From: Marinifilum breve
GTDB lineage: Bacteria; Bacteroidota; Bacteroidia; Bacteroidales; Marinifilaceae
Assembly (NCBI RefSeq): GCF_003202155.1
Contig: NZ_QFLI01000010.1
Span: 1 to 64,000 of the forward strand
Direction of reading: 5' to 3'
DNA length: 64,000 bases
In this document: piece by piece, positions 1-7,962 of the stretch
Layout of the letters: each line of letters begins with the position of its first letter
How positions within the stretch are numbered: position 1 is the stretch's first letter
Program-made: the position numbers and the translations under genes
Notes under the pieces: model-generated
Told to the model about the DNA's origin: nothing
What the model saw: the letters and a program-made list of their open reading frames with translations, nothing else
The model's database searches: none

Positions 1-18
1 TACTTCAAAATTCTTCAT
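1..18 (-). CDS. Double-glycine leader peptide, copy 3 (start only, cut by window edge)
   Basis: Only the first six codons (M-K-N-F-E-V) are inside the window, starting from ATG at 18-16 on the minus strand. They are identical to the starts of the two complete copies, and the spacer upstream is the same repeat. This is the most downstream of the three visible copies. It is inferred to be a full gene continuing to the left. Confidence 0.6.
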
Positions 19-92
19 TGCTATTTTTATTTGGTCGTTAATAACTAGGAAAATACTTTTTTGAAAATTTGGATTACTTGGGTCGAGTTAGA

Positions 93-185
93 TTACACTA
101 AAATGTCTTCATTGATACATTTGTCTTGGTAACCGCCTTTAATGTTTTTTAAATCTTCAGTGTTTAATACTTCAAAATTCTTCAT
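93..185 (-). CDS. Small peptide with double-glycine (C39-type) leader, copy 2
   Basis: This is a 30-residue product, read from the sequence: an 18-residue leader ending LNTEDLKNIKGG, then a 12-residue tail YQDKCINEDILV. The leader has the bacteriocin/ComC pattern (hydrophobic residues at -12, -7 and -4 relative to the cut, an acidic pair, then Gly-Gly). Cleavage after residue 18 by a C39 peptidase would release an acidic 12-mer with one Cys. The coding sequence is identical to the copy at 259-351. An exporter with a C39 domain is encoded at 14617-16824. No modification enzyme is seen beside it, so a signalling peptide, a bacteriocin or a RiPP precursor are all possible. Too short for ordinary gene callers. 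Confidence 0.75.
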   Translation of the reverse strand: MKNFEVLNTEDLKNIKGGYQDKCINEDILV

Positions 186-258
186 TGCTATTTTTATTTG
201 GTCGTTAATAACTAGGAAAATACTTTTTGAAAATTTGGATTACTTGGGTCGAGTTAGA

Positions 259-351
259 TTACACTAAAATGTCTTCATTGATACATTTGTCTTGGTAACC
301 GCCTTTAATGTTTTTTAAATCTTCAGTGTTTAATACTTCAAAATTCTTCAT
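259..351 (-). CDS. Small peptide with double-glycine (C39-type) leader, copy 1
   Basis: This is the first gene of the leftward tandem set, identical over 93 bp to the copy at 93-185. It encodes 30 residues: an 18-residue double-glycine leader and a 12-residue tail with one Cys. The upstream region is shared with the divergent CHAT gene at 535 and holds a two-block element (390-423) also found before the ECF sigma gene at 4962. From that element a transcript leader of about 30 nt would precede the ATG. No strong Shine-Dalgarno site is seen, as is usual in Bacteroidota. The leader pattern and exact duplication support a real gene. Its function is not known. Confidence 0.78.
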   Translation of the reverse strand: MKNFEVLNTEDLKNIKGGYQDKCINEDILV

Positions 352-389
352 TGCTATTTGGTTTTTAATTTTTAAGGAAACAATTACAC

Positions 390-423
390 CCCTTTATTCT
401 GCTTTTTAGAAAAAGGTAACCCT
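390..423 (-). promoter_or_regulatory. Putative ECF-type promoter of the double-glycine peptide genes
   Basis: On the minus strand, AGGGTTACCTTTTT (423-410) is followed after exactly 10 nt by GAATAAAGGG (399-390). The same two blocks with the same 10-nt gap occur at 5005-4972 before the ECF sigma gene. The downstream block ends 38 bp before the peptide ATG. The shared spacing suggests -35 and -10 elements read by that sigma factor, which is an inference. Confidence 0.5.
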
Positions 424-534
424 GAGATTGAAAGTTTTTTTAAAAAAAAGTGAAAAAAACTGCATATATTTAAATCCTTTTAAGAAGTGTTGCGTATATA
501 ATGCATTGTTTCTAAGAAGATTAAGAAAAACTAC

Positions 535-3369
535 TTGAGCGTGAAAAAAAATCTAAAAAAAATTCTGCTTTTCTCTCTTTTACTTGTTTTGCTGGCAGGC
601 GAAAACAAGAATTTAGCACTTACATCAATTTTTTCTGAAGATCAGAAAACTGAAAATTTATCTCCTGATTCTGTTCTTGTTAAGCAGGTTAATAGGGCAC
701 TAGAATTTTATAAATCTCGAGAATATAAATATGCCGTACAGTCTTTTGAAAATGCTGTACAAACAATACAAAATGGGGGTGTTAACGATAAAAATATGAT
801 TTATCGTACCTATGTTAATTTTGGAGTGATTAAAGGAAGGCTTGGAAAGAGAAGTGATGCTTTAAAATATTACAGCTTAGCTGAAAAATATATTGTTGAT
901 AATTATGGATATGAAGATTCTAAGCTTGTTCCAATCTATGTAAATACAGGAAATATATATAATGATTTACATGATTTATATAAAGCTCAAAGTTATTATG
1001 AAAAAGCACTATCAATCATAGGTGATAATAACTCACGTTATCTTTCACAAATAAATAATAATCTTGGGAATAACTATTATAATAGACATGAGTATAATAA
1101 TGCATTAGATTATTTTAAAAAATCATTATTGATAAAAAAGGATGTAAATGATAATAATATATCATCAACACTAAATGGGATTGCTAATTGTTATAAACAA
1201 CTGAAAAAATATAAGGAAGCTGACTTGTACTATCTGCAAAGTATTGATAATATTAAAAGTTTTGGTGATGATAATCATTACAGATTAGGTACTCTATATC
1301 TAAACTATGGAATCCTCCAAAATGAAATTAAAAATACGGACAGTGTATTAAAATATTTTGAATTAGCCTATAAAGTTTATTTAAGTAACTACGGTGCTAA
1401 ACATCCAGATGTTGCTAACTGCTTAATGAATATGGGTGACTTTTATGAAGAGCAGAAGCAGAACTTAACCTCTTTAAAATATTACCAAAAAGCGATTATT
1501 TCTGAATTAGATAACTTTTCAGATAGTATAATTTATACTAATCCTGATTTAAATAAAATTGAACCGCAAATATCAATACTTAGTATTTTAAAAGGTAAAG
1601 CAAAGGGATTTTCAAATTTATACAAGGAAAATGAGAAAGTTAGTGACCTAGATTTTAGCTTGGATACATATGATTTATGCCTAAATATTATTGATAAGAT
1701 TAGAATTGGTTACCAGGATGAACAAAGTAAGTTTGCTTTATCGCAGAACGAAAAAGATACCTATACCTTAGCAATTGAAATTGCGGTGCAATTGTATGAA
1801 CTTACTAAGGATATAAGCTATAAGGAAAGAGCTTTTAAATATGCAGAGCGATCTAAAGCAGCAAGTTTGATGTCTTCTTTGAATGATGTGAATGCCAAAA
1901 ATGTAGGTGGAATTCCTGTTGAATTGCAGGAGGAGGAGCAGCAATTAAGAAAAGATATCGCTAGATATCGAGAAAAAATTTACGAAGAACGAAAGAGGAT
2001 AAATTCAGATCGAAAAAAGATTTCAGATTGGCAGGGAAAATTGTTCGAATTAAATGAAAACTACAACCAAATGGTACTTCGTTTCGAAGAAGATTATCCT
2101 AAATACTATGATCTGAAATATAGAAATTATACAATTGAAATGTCTGACCTACAATCAAGGCTTTCCTCAGATGAAATATTAATTGAGTATTCCATTTCAG
2201 ATTCTTCGCTTTTTACTTTTATTATTACCTCAGATTCATTTGAAATTAAAAAACAAGAAATTAATTCAGATAGTATAGATCATCATATTGAAGAAGTTAG
2301 GAGTGCTTTGAAGACAAATGATTTTGCAGAAAATAGTTCAGAATATTATCAGCGTTATACTAAGTCTGCATTTAACTTATATCAAACTTTTATAGCTCCT
2401 CATAGTGAGGTAATTCAAAATAAACAATTAATTATAGTTCCAGATGGTAAGATGGCTTATGTTCCTTTCGGGGTTTTAATTAAGCAAGTAGCTAATCCTG
2501 AACGAATGAACTATCGAGATTTAGATTATTTAATAAAATCTAACACAATAACTTACCAAAATTCTGCTACAATTGGTTTTTCAATTGAACCTGCAGGATT
2601 CAGTTTCTCAACAAGTAAATCGGTATTGGCATTTGCACCATCATATAAAGGGATTGATGATTCAATTTTATACACAGAAAGAGCTTATAGAGATAAGTTG
2701 TATCCATTGCCTTACACAAAAGAAGAGGTTAATAATATTTCGAACGTAATGGAAGGTGATCTATATTTGGATGAATTTGCAACGGAACAAAACTTTAAAG
2801 ATCATGCAAGTGATTATGATGTTCTTCACCTAGCTATGCATACAATTATAGATGATGAGAATCCAATGTATTCGAAGTTGGTTTTCACTCAAACAAGTGA
2901 TACAGTTCAGGATGGATTATTAAATACACATGAAATTTATAACATGAATTTTAATGCTAGAATGGTAGTTCTTAGTGCCTGTAATACAGGAGATGGTAAG
3001 CTTTTAAAAGGTGAGGGTGTGATGAGTTTGGCCAGAGGATTCTTTTATGCCGGTTGTCCTAGTATTATAATGACTTTGTGGACAGTTGAAGACCAAACTG
3101 GATCTAATTTAATGACGAATTTTTATGGCTATCTTTCTCAAGGATTAAAGAAGGATGATGCTCTTCGAAAGGCCAAGTTAAAATATTTAGAAACTGCCGA
3201 TCCACTTAAGTCACATCCTTATTTTTGGTCAGGATATGTTACCATGGGTGATGTTGAACCATTATATGATTTCGATATAATGAATAACTTGGTTTATTTT
3301 GGATTTGGTGGGATTGCCTTATTGTTTTTAATCGTTTTTAGGCGAAGAATTAGAAGAAGAGTAGCATAA
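535..3369 (+). CDS. TPR-CHAT protein (caspase-like peptidase domain)
   Basis: The 944-residue product has an N-terminal signal peptide, about ten TPR-like repeats (roughly 50-400), a charged coiled coil (about 460-520) and a CHAT domain (about 640-905). CHAT domains are caspase-like cysteine peptidases. The His-Cys pair is visible as His769 in HLAMHT and Cys816 in LSACNTG. A transmembrane helix near 917-935 and an Arg-rich tail (RRRIRRRVA) follow, so the CHAT domain is probably periplasmic and anchored in the inner membrane. The start is TTG at 535; GTG at 541 is an alternative. It is divergent from the peptide genes and lies close to an ECF sigma/anti-sigma pair on the other strand, a neighbourhood that suggests a stress or signalling role. 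The substrate is unknown. Confidence 0.88.
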   Translation: MSVKKNLKKILLFSLLLVLLAGENKNLALTSIFSEDQKTENLSPDSVLVKQVNRALEFYKSREYKYAVQSFENAVQTIQNGGVNDKNMIYRTYVNFGVIKGRLGKRSDALKYYSLAEKYIVDNYGYEDSKLVPIYVNTGNIYNDLHDLYKAQSYYEKALSIIGDNNSRYLSQINNNLGNNYYNRHEYNNALDYFKKSLLIKKDVNDNNISSTLNGIANCYKQLKKYKEADLYYLQSIDNIKSFGDDNHYRLGTLYLNYGILQNEIKNTDSVLKYFELAYKVYLSNYGAKHPDVANCLMNMGDFYEEQKQNLTSLKYYQKAIISELDNFSDSIIYTNPDLNKIEPQISILSILKGKAKGFSNLYKENEKVSDLDFSLDTYDLCLNIIDKIRIGYQDEQSKFALSQNEKDTYTLAIEIAVQLYELTKDISYKERAFKYAERSKAASLMSSLNDVNAKNVGGIPVELQEEEQQLRKDIARYREKIYEERKRINSDRKKISDWQGKLFELNENYNQMVLRFEEDYPKYYDLKYRNYTIEMSDLQSRLSSDEILIEYSISDSSLFTFIITSDSFEIKKQEINSDSIDHHIEEVRSALKTNDFAENSSEYYQRYTKSAFNLYQTFIAPHSEVIQNKQLIIVPDGKMAYVPFGVLIKQVANPERMNYRDLDYLIKSNTITYQNSATIGFSIEPAGFSFSTSKSVLAFAPSYKGIDDSILYTERAYRDKLYPLPYTKEEVNNISNVMEGDLYLDEFATEQNFKDHASDYDVLHLAMHTIIDDENPMYSKLVFTQTSDTVQDGLLNTHEIYNMNFNARMVVLSACNTGDGKLLKGEGVMSLARGFFYAGCPSIIMTLWTVEDQTGSNLMTNFYGYLSQGLKKDDALRKAKLKYLETADPLKSHPYFWSGYVTMGDVEPLYDFDIMNNLVYFGFGGIALLFLIVFRRRIRRRVA

Positions 3370-3390
3370 GTATTAAGAGATATAGTTTGA

Positions 3391-3421
3391 AAGCCTGAAA
3401 CATTGTTTTAGGCTTTTTTTT
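3391..3421 (+). terminator. Rho-independent terminator after the CHAT gene
   Basis: An inverted repeat AAGCCT...AGGCTT with a short loop is followed by a T-run, starting about 20 bp after the stop codon. Confidence 0.75.
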
Positions 3422-3653
3422 GGGGGTAACAAGGAGGTTTAATCTTGCCAAAAACTATTAGTGGTTTGTAATTTCACATCAAACTTGAATGGTATTAAAA
3501 TTGGTTTCTACATTCTTAGATACATTTAAGTAATAAAACAATGTTTGTGTTACAATACTTATAGTTATTAGTTCATGTATTGGATTTTAGAAAAAAGGAA
3601 AGCCATTCAATAAATTGAACGGCCTTATATATGTGCTAATGAATGAGTGTAAT

Positions 3654-4403
3654 CTATTCCAACTTACTAAGAATTTCCTGAGCTTTTGCTTTATAGAAAC
3701 TGTTTCCTCGTGCAATTGTATTGAATTGCTTTATGGCTTTATCTCTTTCGTTAGTCATCAAGTAACAAAATCCTAAATACCATTCGGATTGTTCTATAAA
3801 CAAGTTGTTTTTGTGCTTTATTACTCTAGTAAAATTCTTATTAGCTTTATGATACTCATTAATTTCTAAATTAGAAATGCCTGAATAAAAGTTACTTGTA
3901 ATATTTGTACTATCCTTGTCTAAAATTTGCTTAAAAAGGGTTAAGGCCGTTTGATAATCCTTGGCTTCGTAACTTTTTAATGCGGTAACAAGCATATTGT
4001 CGATATTAGCATCAGCCGAACGAGTAGTATTTACTATTGCATATGGTTTGTAGTAATTACTGTATACCTTTTCATTCGAATAGGAGTTCTTGTTGTTTAC
4101 GAGAAACATTAAACTACCTAAACCAATAAATAATGCTAATGAAGCTGCAACAATATTCCATTTGGTTAGATACTTAAACTTGCGCTTCTCTTGTTCTTTA
4201 GGAGGTATTTCTATCGCCTCTAGCTTGCTTCTAAGGTCCATAATGTCATTTTCCATTATAGCCTCGTCAACTTCTTGATGTAAATCCAGTTCCATTTGTA
4301 AATCCGGATCATCCAGAAGGTCCTTTTCAAATTCCTTTAGCTGGTCGTCAGATAAACCACCATCTAGGAAATCCTCAATACGGTCAAAATTCATATCACT
4401 CAT
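3654..4403 (-). CDS. Putative anti-sigma factor, membrane protein with TPR-like C-terminus
   Basis: The N-terminal acidic helical part (MSDMNFDRIEDFLDGGLS...) resembles the cytoplasmic sigma-binding part of Bacteroidota anti-sigma proteins. One membrane helix follows (WNIVAASLALFIGLGSLMF, about residues 82-102), then a periplasmic region with two or three TPR-like helix pairs. The gene overlaps the end of the ECF sigma gene by 8 nt when started at ATG 4403, which gives translational coupling. In-frame ATGs at 4406 and 4424 and a GTG at 4430 are alternatives. No zinc-binding HxxxCxxC motif is present, so it is not a ZAS-type anti-sigma. The role is inferred from position and layout. Confidence 0.75.
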   Translation of the reverse strand: MSDMNFDRIEDFLDGGLSDDQLKEFEKDLLDDPDLQMELDLHQEVDEAIMENDIMDLRSKLEAIEIPPKEQEKRKFKYLTKWNIVAASLALFIGLGSLMFLVNNKNSYSNEKVYSNYYKPYAIVNTTRSADANIDNMLVTALKSYEAKDYQTALTLFKQILDKDSTNITSNFYSGISNLEINEYHKANKNFTRVIKHKNNLFIEQSEWYLGFCYLMTNERDKAIKQFNTIARGNSFYKAKAQEILSKLE

Positions 4404-4962
4404 CATATACTTCTTTAAATTCATTATCACTTTTAATACTCTCTATCAGCATTTGTTTACACTGAAATTTCCTTTTTTTAGCATACTTCTCACTCTTGTA
4501 GCCCATTATGTCAGCAATTTCCTTAAGTGAGATTTTGTCTAAAGCAAGTTGAAGAACTTTCTTACAATCCGGTCCAAGTTTTTGGAAGTGTTTCTGATAT
4601 AGTCGATACTTCTCAGTTTGGTCATAAGTCTCAGAAGCTTCGTCTAATCGATTATCCAGAACTCCTTCCGAATTGATTTCATTACTGTTCTTTTTCTTTT
4701 CAAGTTGCTTTAACCACAAAAGTCTGCAAATGGAATAGATGTATGTTTTAAAGTTACAACTAAGAACCAAAGGTTCCTTTTTCATTTTACGATAGATTAC
4801 AATAATAGCCTCTTGGAAAAGATCGCGTGCGTCTTCCTCGTTCCCATTATTGTTCTCGATAAAATTGCGAATACTCGGAAAGAACTTTTTGTAGATGTAA
4901 TTTAATACATCATTGTTGCTCATACTTATTCCCTCAAGTATCGCTTCAGTAGTGTAATCCAT
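4396..4962 (-). CDS. ECF-type RNA polymerase sigma factor
   Basis: The 188-residue protein has sigma-70 region 2 in its first half (NEEDARDLFQEAIIVIYRKM, then FKTYIYSICRLLWLKQL) and a region 4 helix-turn-helix near the C-terminus (LGPDCKKVLQLALDKISLKE, then IADIMGYKS). There is no region 1 or 3, as in ECF factors. ATG at 4962 was used; ATG at 4923 (MSNNDVLNY) is possible and would leave a longer leader after the promoter-like element at 4972-5005. It is co-transcribed with the overlapping putative anti-sigma gene. The shared upstream element suggests autoregulation and control of the double-glycine peptides, which is an inference. Confidence 0.88.
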   Translation of the reverse strand: MDYTTEAILEGISMSNNDVLNYIYKKFFPSIRNFIENNNGNEEDARDLFQEAIIVIYRKMKKEPLVLSCNFKTYIYSICRLLWLKQLEKKKNSNEINSEGVLDNRLDEASETYDQTEKYRLYQKHFQKLGPDCKKVLQLALDKISLKEIADIMGYKSEKYAKKRKFQCKQMLIESIKSDNEFKEVYDE

Positions 4963-4971
4963 ATTTTCTAT

Positions 4972-5005
4972 CCCTTTATTCCTTTTATGGCAAAAAGGTA
5001 ACCCT
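4972..5005 (-). promoter_or_regulatory. Putative autoregulatory ECF promoter of the sigma gene
   Basis: On the minus strand AGGGTTACCTTTTT (5005-4992), a 10-nt gap and GAATAAAGGG (4981-4972) repeat the arrangement at 423-390. The downstream block lies only 9 bp from the ATG at 4962, so the transcript would be nearly leaderless or the true start is the ATG at 4923. Confidence 0.5.
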
Positions 5006-5400
5006 CAAAAAGTGAAAAAAATTTAAAAAAATATCAATCTTACACGTAAGTGATTGAAAATTAAATAAATAAAAAATAAAAAAAACTAACTTTTTTTTGT
5101 CTTTTTTTTATTTGTTATCATAAACTAAAGCAATATACTATTTATATTCAAATTTGGTTACTGCTTAAGCCTATTTTTTTATGATGAAATAATAAAAAAG
5201 TGGTGTAAGCGTACTAAAAAAGGAAGTGAATGCCGCATTGTACTATAGTCTAGTAAGGCAATTATGCTTTAAGTTTGATGCAAAATAAATGTCAAGATTA
5301 AATTTTTGAAATCAATTTTACTAATCTTGATTTTTAAGAATAGCGTAGACAATTTATTCGACTACAAAATAACGTTCAATTAAGAGAAAGTATAAAAACA
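5006..5400. other. A/T-rich intergenic stretch without recognised genes
   Basis: The stretch is strongly A/T-rich with poly-A and poly-T tracts. No open frame with coding character, tRNA or hairpin terminator was seen before the tRNA terminator at 5401. It may hold upstream promoter sequence for the sigma gene. Confidence 0.6.
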
Positions 5401-5433
5401 AAAAAATCGGCTTTCAAATGAAAACCGATTTTT
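5401..5433 (-). terminator. Terminator of the tRNA-Val pair
   Basis: The minus strand forms a stem of AAATCGG/CCGATTT type extended by TTTC/GAAA and ending in a T-run, directly after the tRNA genes. Confidence 0.75.
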
Positions 5434-5435
5434 CG

Positions 5436-5510
5436 TGGGCGATATAAGATTCGAACTTATGACCCCTTGGGTGTAAACCAAGTGCTCTGAACCAACTGAG
5501 CTAATCGCCC
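5436..5510 (-). tRNA. tRNA-Val (anticodon TAC), second copy
   Basis: The 75-nt cloverleaf has an acceptor stem GGGCGAT/ATCGCCC with discriminator A. The anticodon stem CTTGG/CCAAG encloses the loop TTTACAC, giving anticodon TAC (valine). The T arm is ATAAG-TTCGAAT-CTTAT. CCA is not encoded. It differs from the copy at 5538-5612 by one compensated T-stem base pair (A-T here, G-C there). Confidence 0.95.
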
Positions 5511-5537
5511 CTGTTATTGGGAAATTTTGCTTTTTTG

Positions 5538-5612
5538 TGGGCGATATAGGATTCGAACCTATGACCCCTTGGGTGTAAACCAAGTGCTCTGAACCAACTG
5601 AGCTAATCGCCC
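5538..5612 (-). tRNA. tRNA-Val (anticodon TAC), first copy
   Basis: The 75-nt cloverleaf is identical to its neighbour except for the T stem (ATAGG/CCTAT). The anticodon loop TTTACAC gives anticodon TAC. It is transcribed leftwards, 27 bp before the second copy and presumably with it as one unit. Confidence 0.95.
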
Positions 5613-5753
5613 TTGCCCTTAAAAGCGATGCAAATATAAGGTGGAATATTTTTATCTGCAAGAATAATTTTTAAAAAAATGAAAAAAATATTTCTGAATG
5701 ACCCTAAAATTCGAGGAAAGCTTTAATTTTATCACTCGTAAAAAATTGATACT

Positions 5754-6104
5754 ATGGATAATAATTTAGAGAGAGACTGGAATAGTTTGTTATATAAAAT
5801 TTCTGAAGAATTTAATGTTGATGCTGATTTAAATGGAACTTTGCTTTTAATTGGCATACAAGAACGAGGTTTAGGCTTTAAGGAAACTTATTCAAAAGAG
5901 GAAAAGTGGGACCACATCGATTTGGCAACATGTACATTGCTTATGAAATGGAATTACTATTCTATCGAAGGATATGATGAAGACAATTGGCCTATATTTG
6001 TAAAGAACAAAATGGTTCCGCGCTTTTCGAAGGACAAAGAAAATCAATTGTTAAAATCATCAATTGTGGAATATTTTAAAGACAATGGATATTTGAACGA
6101 TTAA
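5754..6104 (+). CDS. Conserved-looking hypothetical protein, 116 aa
   Basis: I do not recognise the family. The product is small, soluble and acidic, with no signal peptide or membrane segment. It contains LNGTLLLIGIQERGLGF (about 26-42) and a Trp/Tyr-rich stretch LLMKWNYYSIEGYDEDNWP (about 62-80). Codon use matches its neighbours and there is a clean ATG start. It lies 24 bp before the cyclophilin lipoprotein gene in the same direction and may be co-transcribed. Confidence 0.7.
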   Translation: MDNNLERDWNSLLYKISEEFNVDADLNGTLLLIGIQERGLGFKETYSKEEKWDHIDLATCTLLMKWNYYSIEGYDEDNWPIFVKNKMVPRFSKDKENQLLKSSIVEYFKDNGYLND

Positions 6105-6128
6105 AATAACAAACCTATACACACTAAA

Positions 6129-6941
6129 ATGAAGAAACTACTTTACCTGGCTATTATACTAGCAATGGTATCTTGCCAAAAAAAATTGGAATTAGGAAAG
6201 AAAAACAGAATTGTTGAAATAGAAACTGAGTATGGTGATATCAAAATTAAGCTATATGACGAAACACCACTGCATCGTGATAATTTCGTAAAACTTGCCC
6301 ATGCGGATTATTTCGATGGCACATTGTTTCATAGAGTAATTGATGGCTTCATGATACAAGGCGGAGATCCTGATTCAAAAGCAGCAAAACCTGGTGCCAG
6401 GTTAGGAGAAGGTGGTCCGGGATATCAGATAGATGCTGAGTTTAATCCTGCTTTATTTCACAAGAGAGGCGTAATTGCAGCAGCAAGAGAAGGTGATGCA
6501 GTTAACCCACAAAAGAAATCATCTGGATCGCAGTTTTATTTGGCTCAAGGTAGAGTATATACTCACGGTGGTTTGGATACTTTGTTAATGAAATTGAATG
6601 ATAGAGTAAAAAATCAAATTTTTGAAAAGGCTCAAAAAAATAAGGCTACCGAGATTATGAAATATCAATCGGAAGGTGATATGGATAAAGTATCAGAACT
6701 GATAGATAAGATTCAAGTAGAAGTTGACTCTATTTTTGAGACTAAGCAAATTAAGTTTACACAGGCTCAGATTGATGCTTACACAACTGTTGGTGGAATT
6801 CCTCACCTTGATGGGAATTACACGGTATTTGGTGAAGTAATTGAAGGTATTGAATTTATTGATAGCATTGCGAAAGTAAAAAAGGATGATTTTGATCGTC
6901 CATTAGAGGACGTAGCTATGAAAATAAAAATCGTTCAATAA
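6129..6941 (+). CDS. Peptidyl-prolyl cis-trans isomerase, cyclophilin type, lipoprotein
   Basis: The product has 270 residues. The leader MKKLLYLAIILAMVSC ends in a lipobox Cys (residue 16), so it is a predicted lipoprotein. The cyclophilin fold is shown by FDGTLFHRVIDGFMIQGGDP (the family's catalytic Arg is in FHRV), GSQFYLAQGR and HLDGNYTVFGEV. An insertion of about 70 charged, helical residues separates the last two motifs, absent from classical cyclophilins. The expected role is folding of periplasmic or surface proteins. It is followed by a terminator and then a paralogue at 7046 with the same insertion. Confidence 0.92.
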   Translation: MKKLLYLAIILAMVSCQKKLELGKKNRIVEIETEYGDIKIKLYDETPLHRDNFVKLAHADYFDGTLFHRVIDGFMIQGGDPDSKAAKPGARLGEGGPGYQIDAEFNPALFHKRGVIAAAREGDAVNPQKKSSGSQFYLAQGRVYTHGGLDTLLMKLNDRVKNQIFEKAQKNKATEIMKYQSEGDMDKVSELIDKIQVEVDSIFETKQIKFTQAQIDAYTTVGGIPHLDGNYTVFGEVIEGIEFIDSIAKVKKDDFDRPLEDVAMKIKIVQ

Positions 6942-6961
6942 ATGATTAGAATGTATGTGAG

Positions 6962-6991
6962 AGCTCCGGAAATTATTTCGGAGCTTTTTTT
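6962..6991 (+). terminator. Rho-independent terminator
   Basis: The inverted repeat AGCTCCG...CGGAGCT with an A/T loop and T7 lies 20 bp after the first isomerase stop codon. Confidence 0.85.
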
Positions 6992-7045
6992 GTGATGAAT
7001 TTTAATGATATCTATCTTAGTTCAGTTTTTTTAAAAAGAGTAACA

Positions 7046-7870
7046 ATGAGAAAATTAGTCATACTTCTGATTTTATTTTTATTTCAATTTTCTGCGAAGA
7101 ATACTTTTGCCCAAGGAACCAATTCAATAATCCTTATTGAGACTAATTTGGGTAATATGAAGGTGATGCTATACAAGGAAACACCTAAGCATCGTCAAAA
7201 TTTTCTACAATTGGTGGAGAACGACCATTTTGATGGCACACTTTTTTATAGAGTAATTAAAGGTTTTGTGGCTCAGGGTGGATCGCAAGATTCGAGAAAT
7301 GCTCCTGTGGGTAAAGCCATCGGATATGGAGATGCAAATAGAACCATACAATCTGAGTTTAATGAAAAGTTTTTCCATAAAAAGGGAGCGCTTGCTTCGC
7401 CACGACAGCCAGATAAGGTGAATATTTTTAAAGAATCGGATGTATCGCAGTTCTATATCGCACATGGAAGGGTATTTACAAATGAAGAATTAGATGCCAT
7501 GGAGAAGGAGGTGAATGTGCCTTTGCGTAAGAGAATTGTAAAGAGATATTTGACTCCGAAAAAAAGACAGATTTTGGATTCTTTGAAAAAGGCCAAAAAG
7601 GTGACGGAGTTTCGTGCAATTGCAAAAAAAATAAAAGAATCAATTGAGTTTGATTACACTGCATCATCTGAAAAATTGGAATTTACGCCTGAGCAAAGAA
7701 AGGCATATACCACAGTAGGAGGCGTACCACACTTAGACGATAATTATACAGTTTTTGGAGAGGTAATTAGAGGATTAGAGGTTTTAGATAAAATTGTAAA
7801 GCTAAAAACAGATTCCAATGATCGACCTTATACTGATGTTAAGATGAAAGTAAAAATCTTAAAGTATTAA
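7046..7870 (+). CDS. Peptidyl-prolyl cis-trans isomerase, cyclophilin type, secreted
   Basis: This is a paralogue of the 6129 gene. I start it at ATG 7046, which gives a clean signal peptide (MRKLVILLILFLFQFSAKNT, then FAQG). An earlier in-frame ATG at 6992 would add 18 residues overlapping the preceding terminator. Cyclophilin motifs are FDGTLFYRVIKGFVAQGG, VSQFYIAHGR and HLDDNYTVFGEV. The same charged insertion of about 70 residues is present between the last two. It has no lipobox, so it is probably soluble in the periplasm while its neighbour is membrane-anchored. Confidence 0.9.
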   Translation: MRKLVILLILFLFQFSAKNTFAQGTNSIILIETNLGNMKVMLYKETPKHRQNFLQLVENDHFDGTLFYRVIKGFVAQGGSQDSRNAPVGKAIGYGDANRTIQSEFNEKFFHKKGALASPRQPDKVNIFKESDVSQFYIAHGRVFTNEELDAMEKEVNVPLRKRIVKRYLTPKKRQILDSLKKAKKVTEFRAIAKKIKESIEFDYTASSEKLEFTPEQRKAYTTVGGVPHLDDNYTVFGEVIRGLEVLDKIVKLKTDSNDRPYTDVKMKVKILKY

Positions 7871-7922
7871 ATGCTTTTGGTATTTAGCCATTTGCTTTTA
7901 GCCAATGAGAAAAAAGTTTTTG

Positions 7923-7930
7923 TAACTTTG
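7923..7930 (+). promoter_or_regulatory. Bacteroidota -7 element for pheS
   Basis: TAACTTTG fits the TAnnTTTG consensus and lies 32 bp before the pheS ATG. No convincing -33 TTTG is seen at the usual distance. Confidence 0.5.
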
Positions 7931-7962
7931 CCGACTGTTGCAATAAATAAAGAAGTTATATC

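Larger units (their letters stand above)
1..357. repeat. Tandem 166/167-bp repeat carrying double-glycine peptide genes
   Basis: The sequence starting at 1 recurs at 168 and again, partially, at 334. The first two copies differ only by one T in a homopolymer near 56-62, so the units are 167 and 166 bp. The third copy matches for about 24 bp and then diverges. Each unit holds one complete 93-bp peptide gene on the minus strand plus its spacer. Near identity, including the spacer, points to recent duplication. The array runs off the left edge, so the copy number is unknown. Confidence 0.95.

Noticed and set aside
5380-5661. Minus-strand 93-residue frame with two similar halves
   Set aside because: It is the translation of the two tRNA-Val genes. 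The repeated residues reflect the duplicated tRNA sequence.
6992-7045. Upstream ATG extension of the second cyclophilin gene
   Set aside because: The extension starts beside the preceding terminator and would bury a clean signal peptide 18 residues inside the protein.
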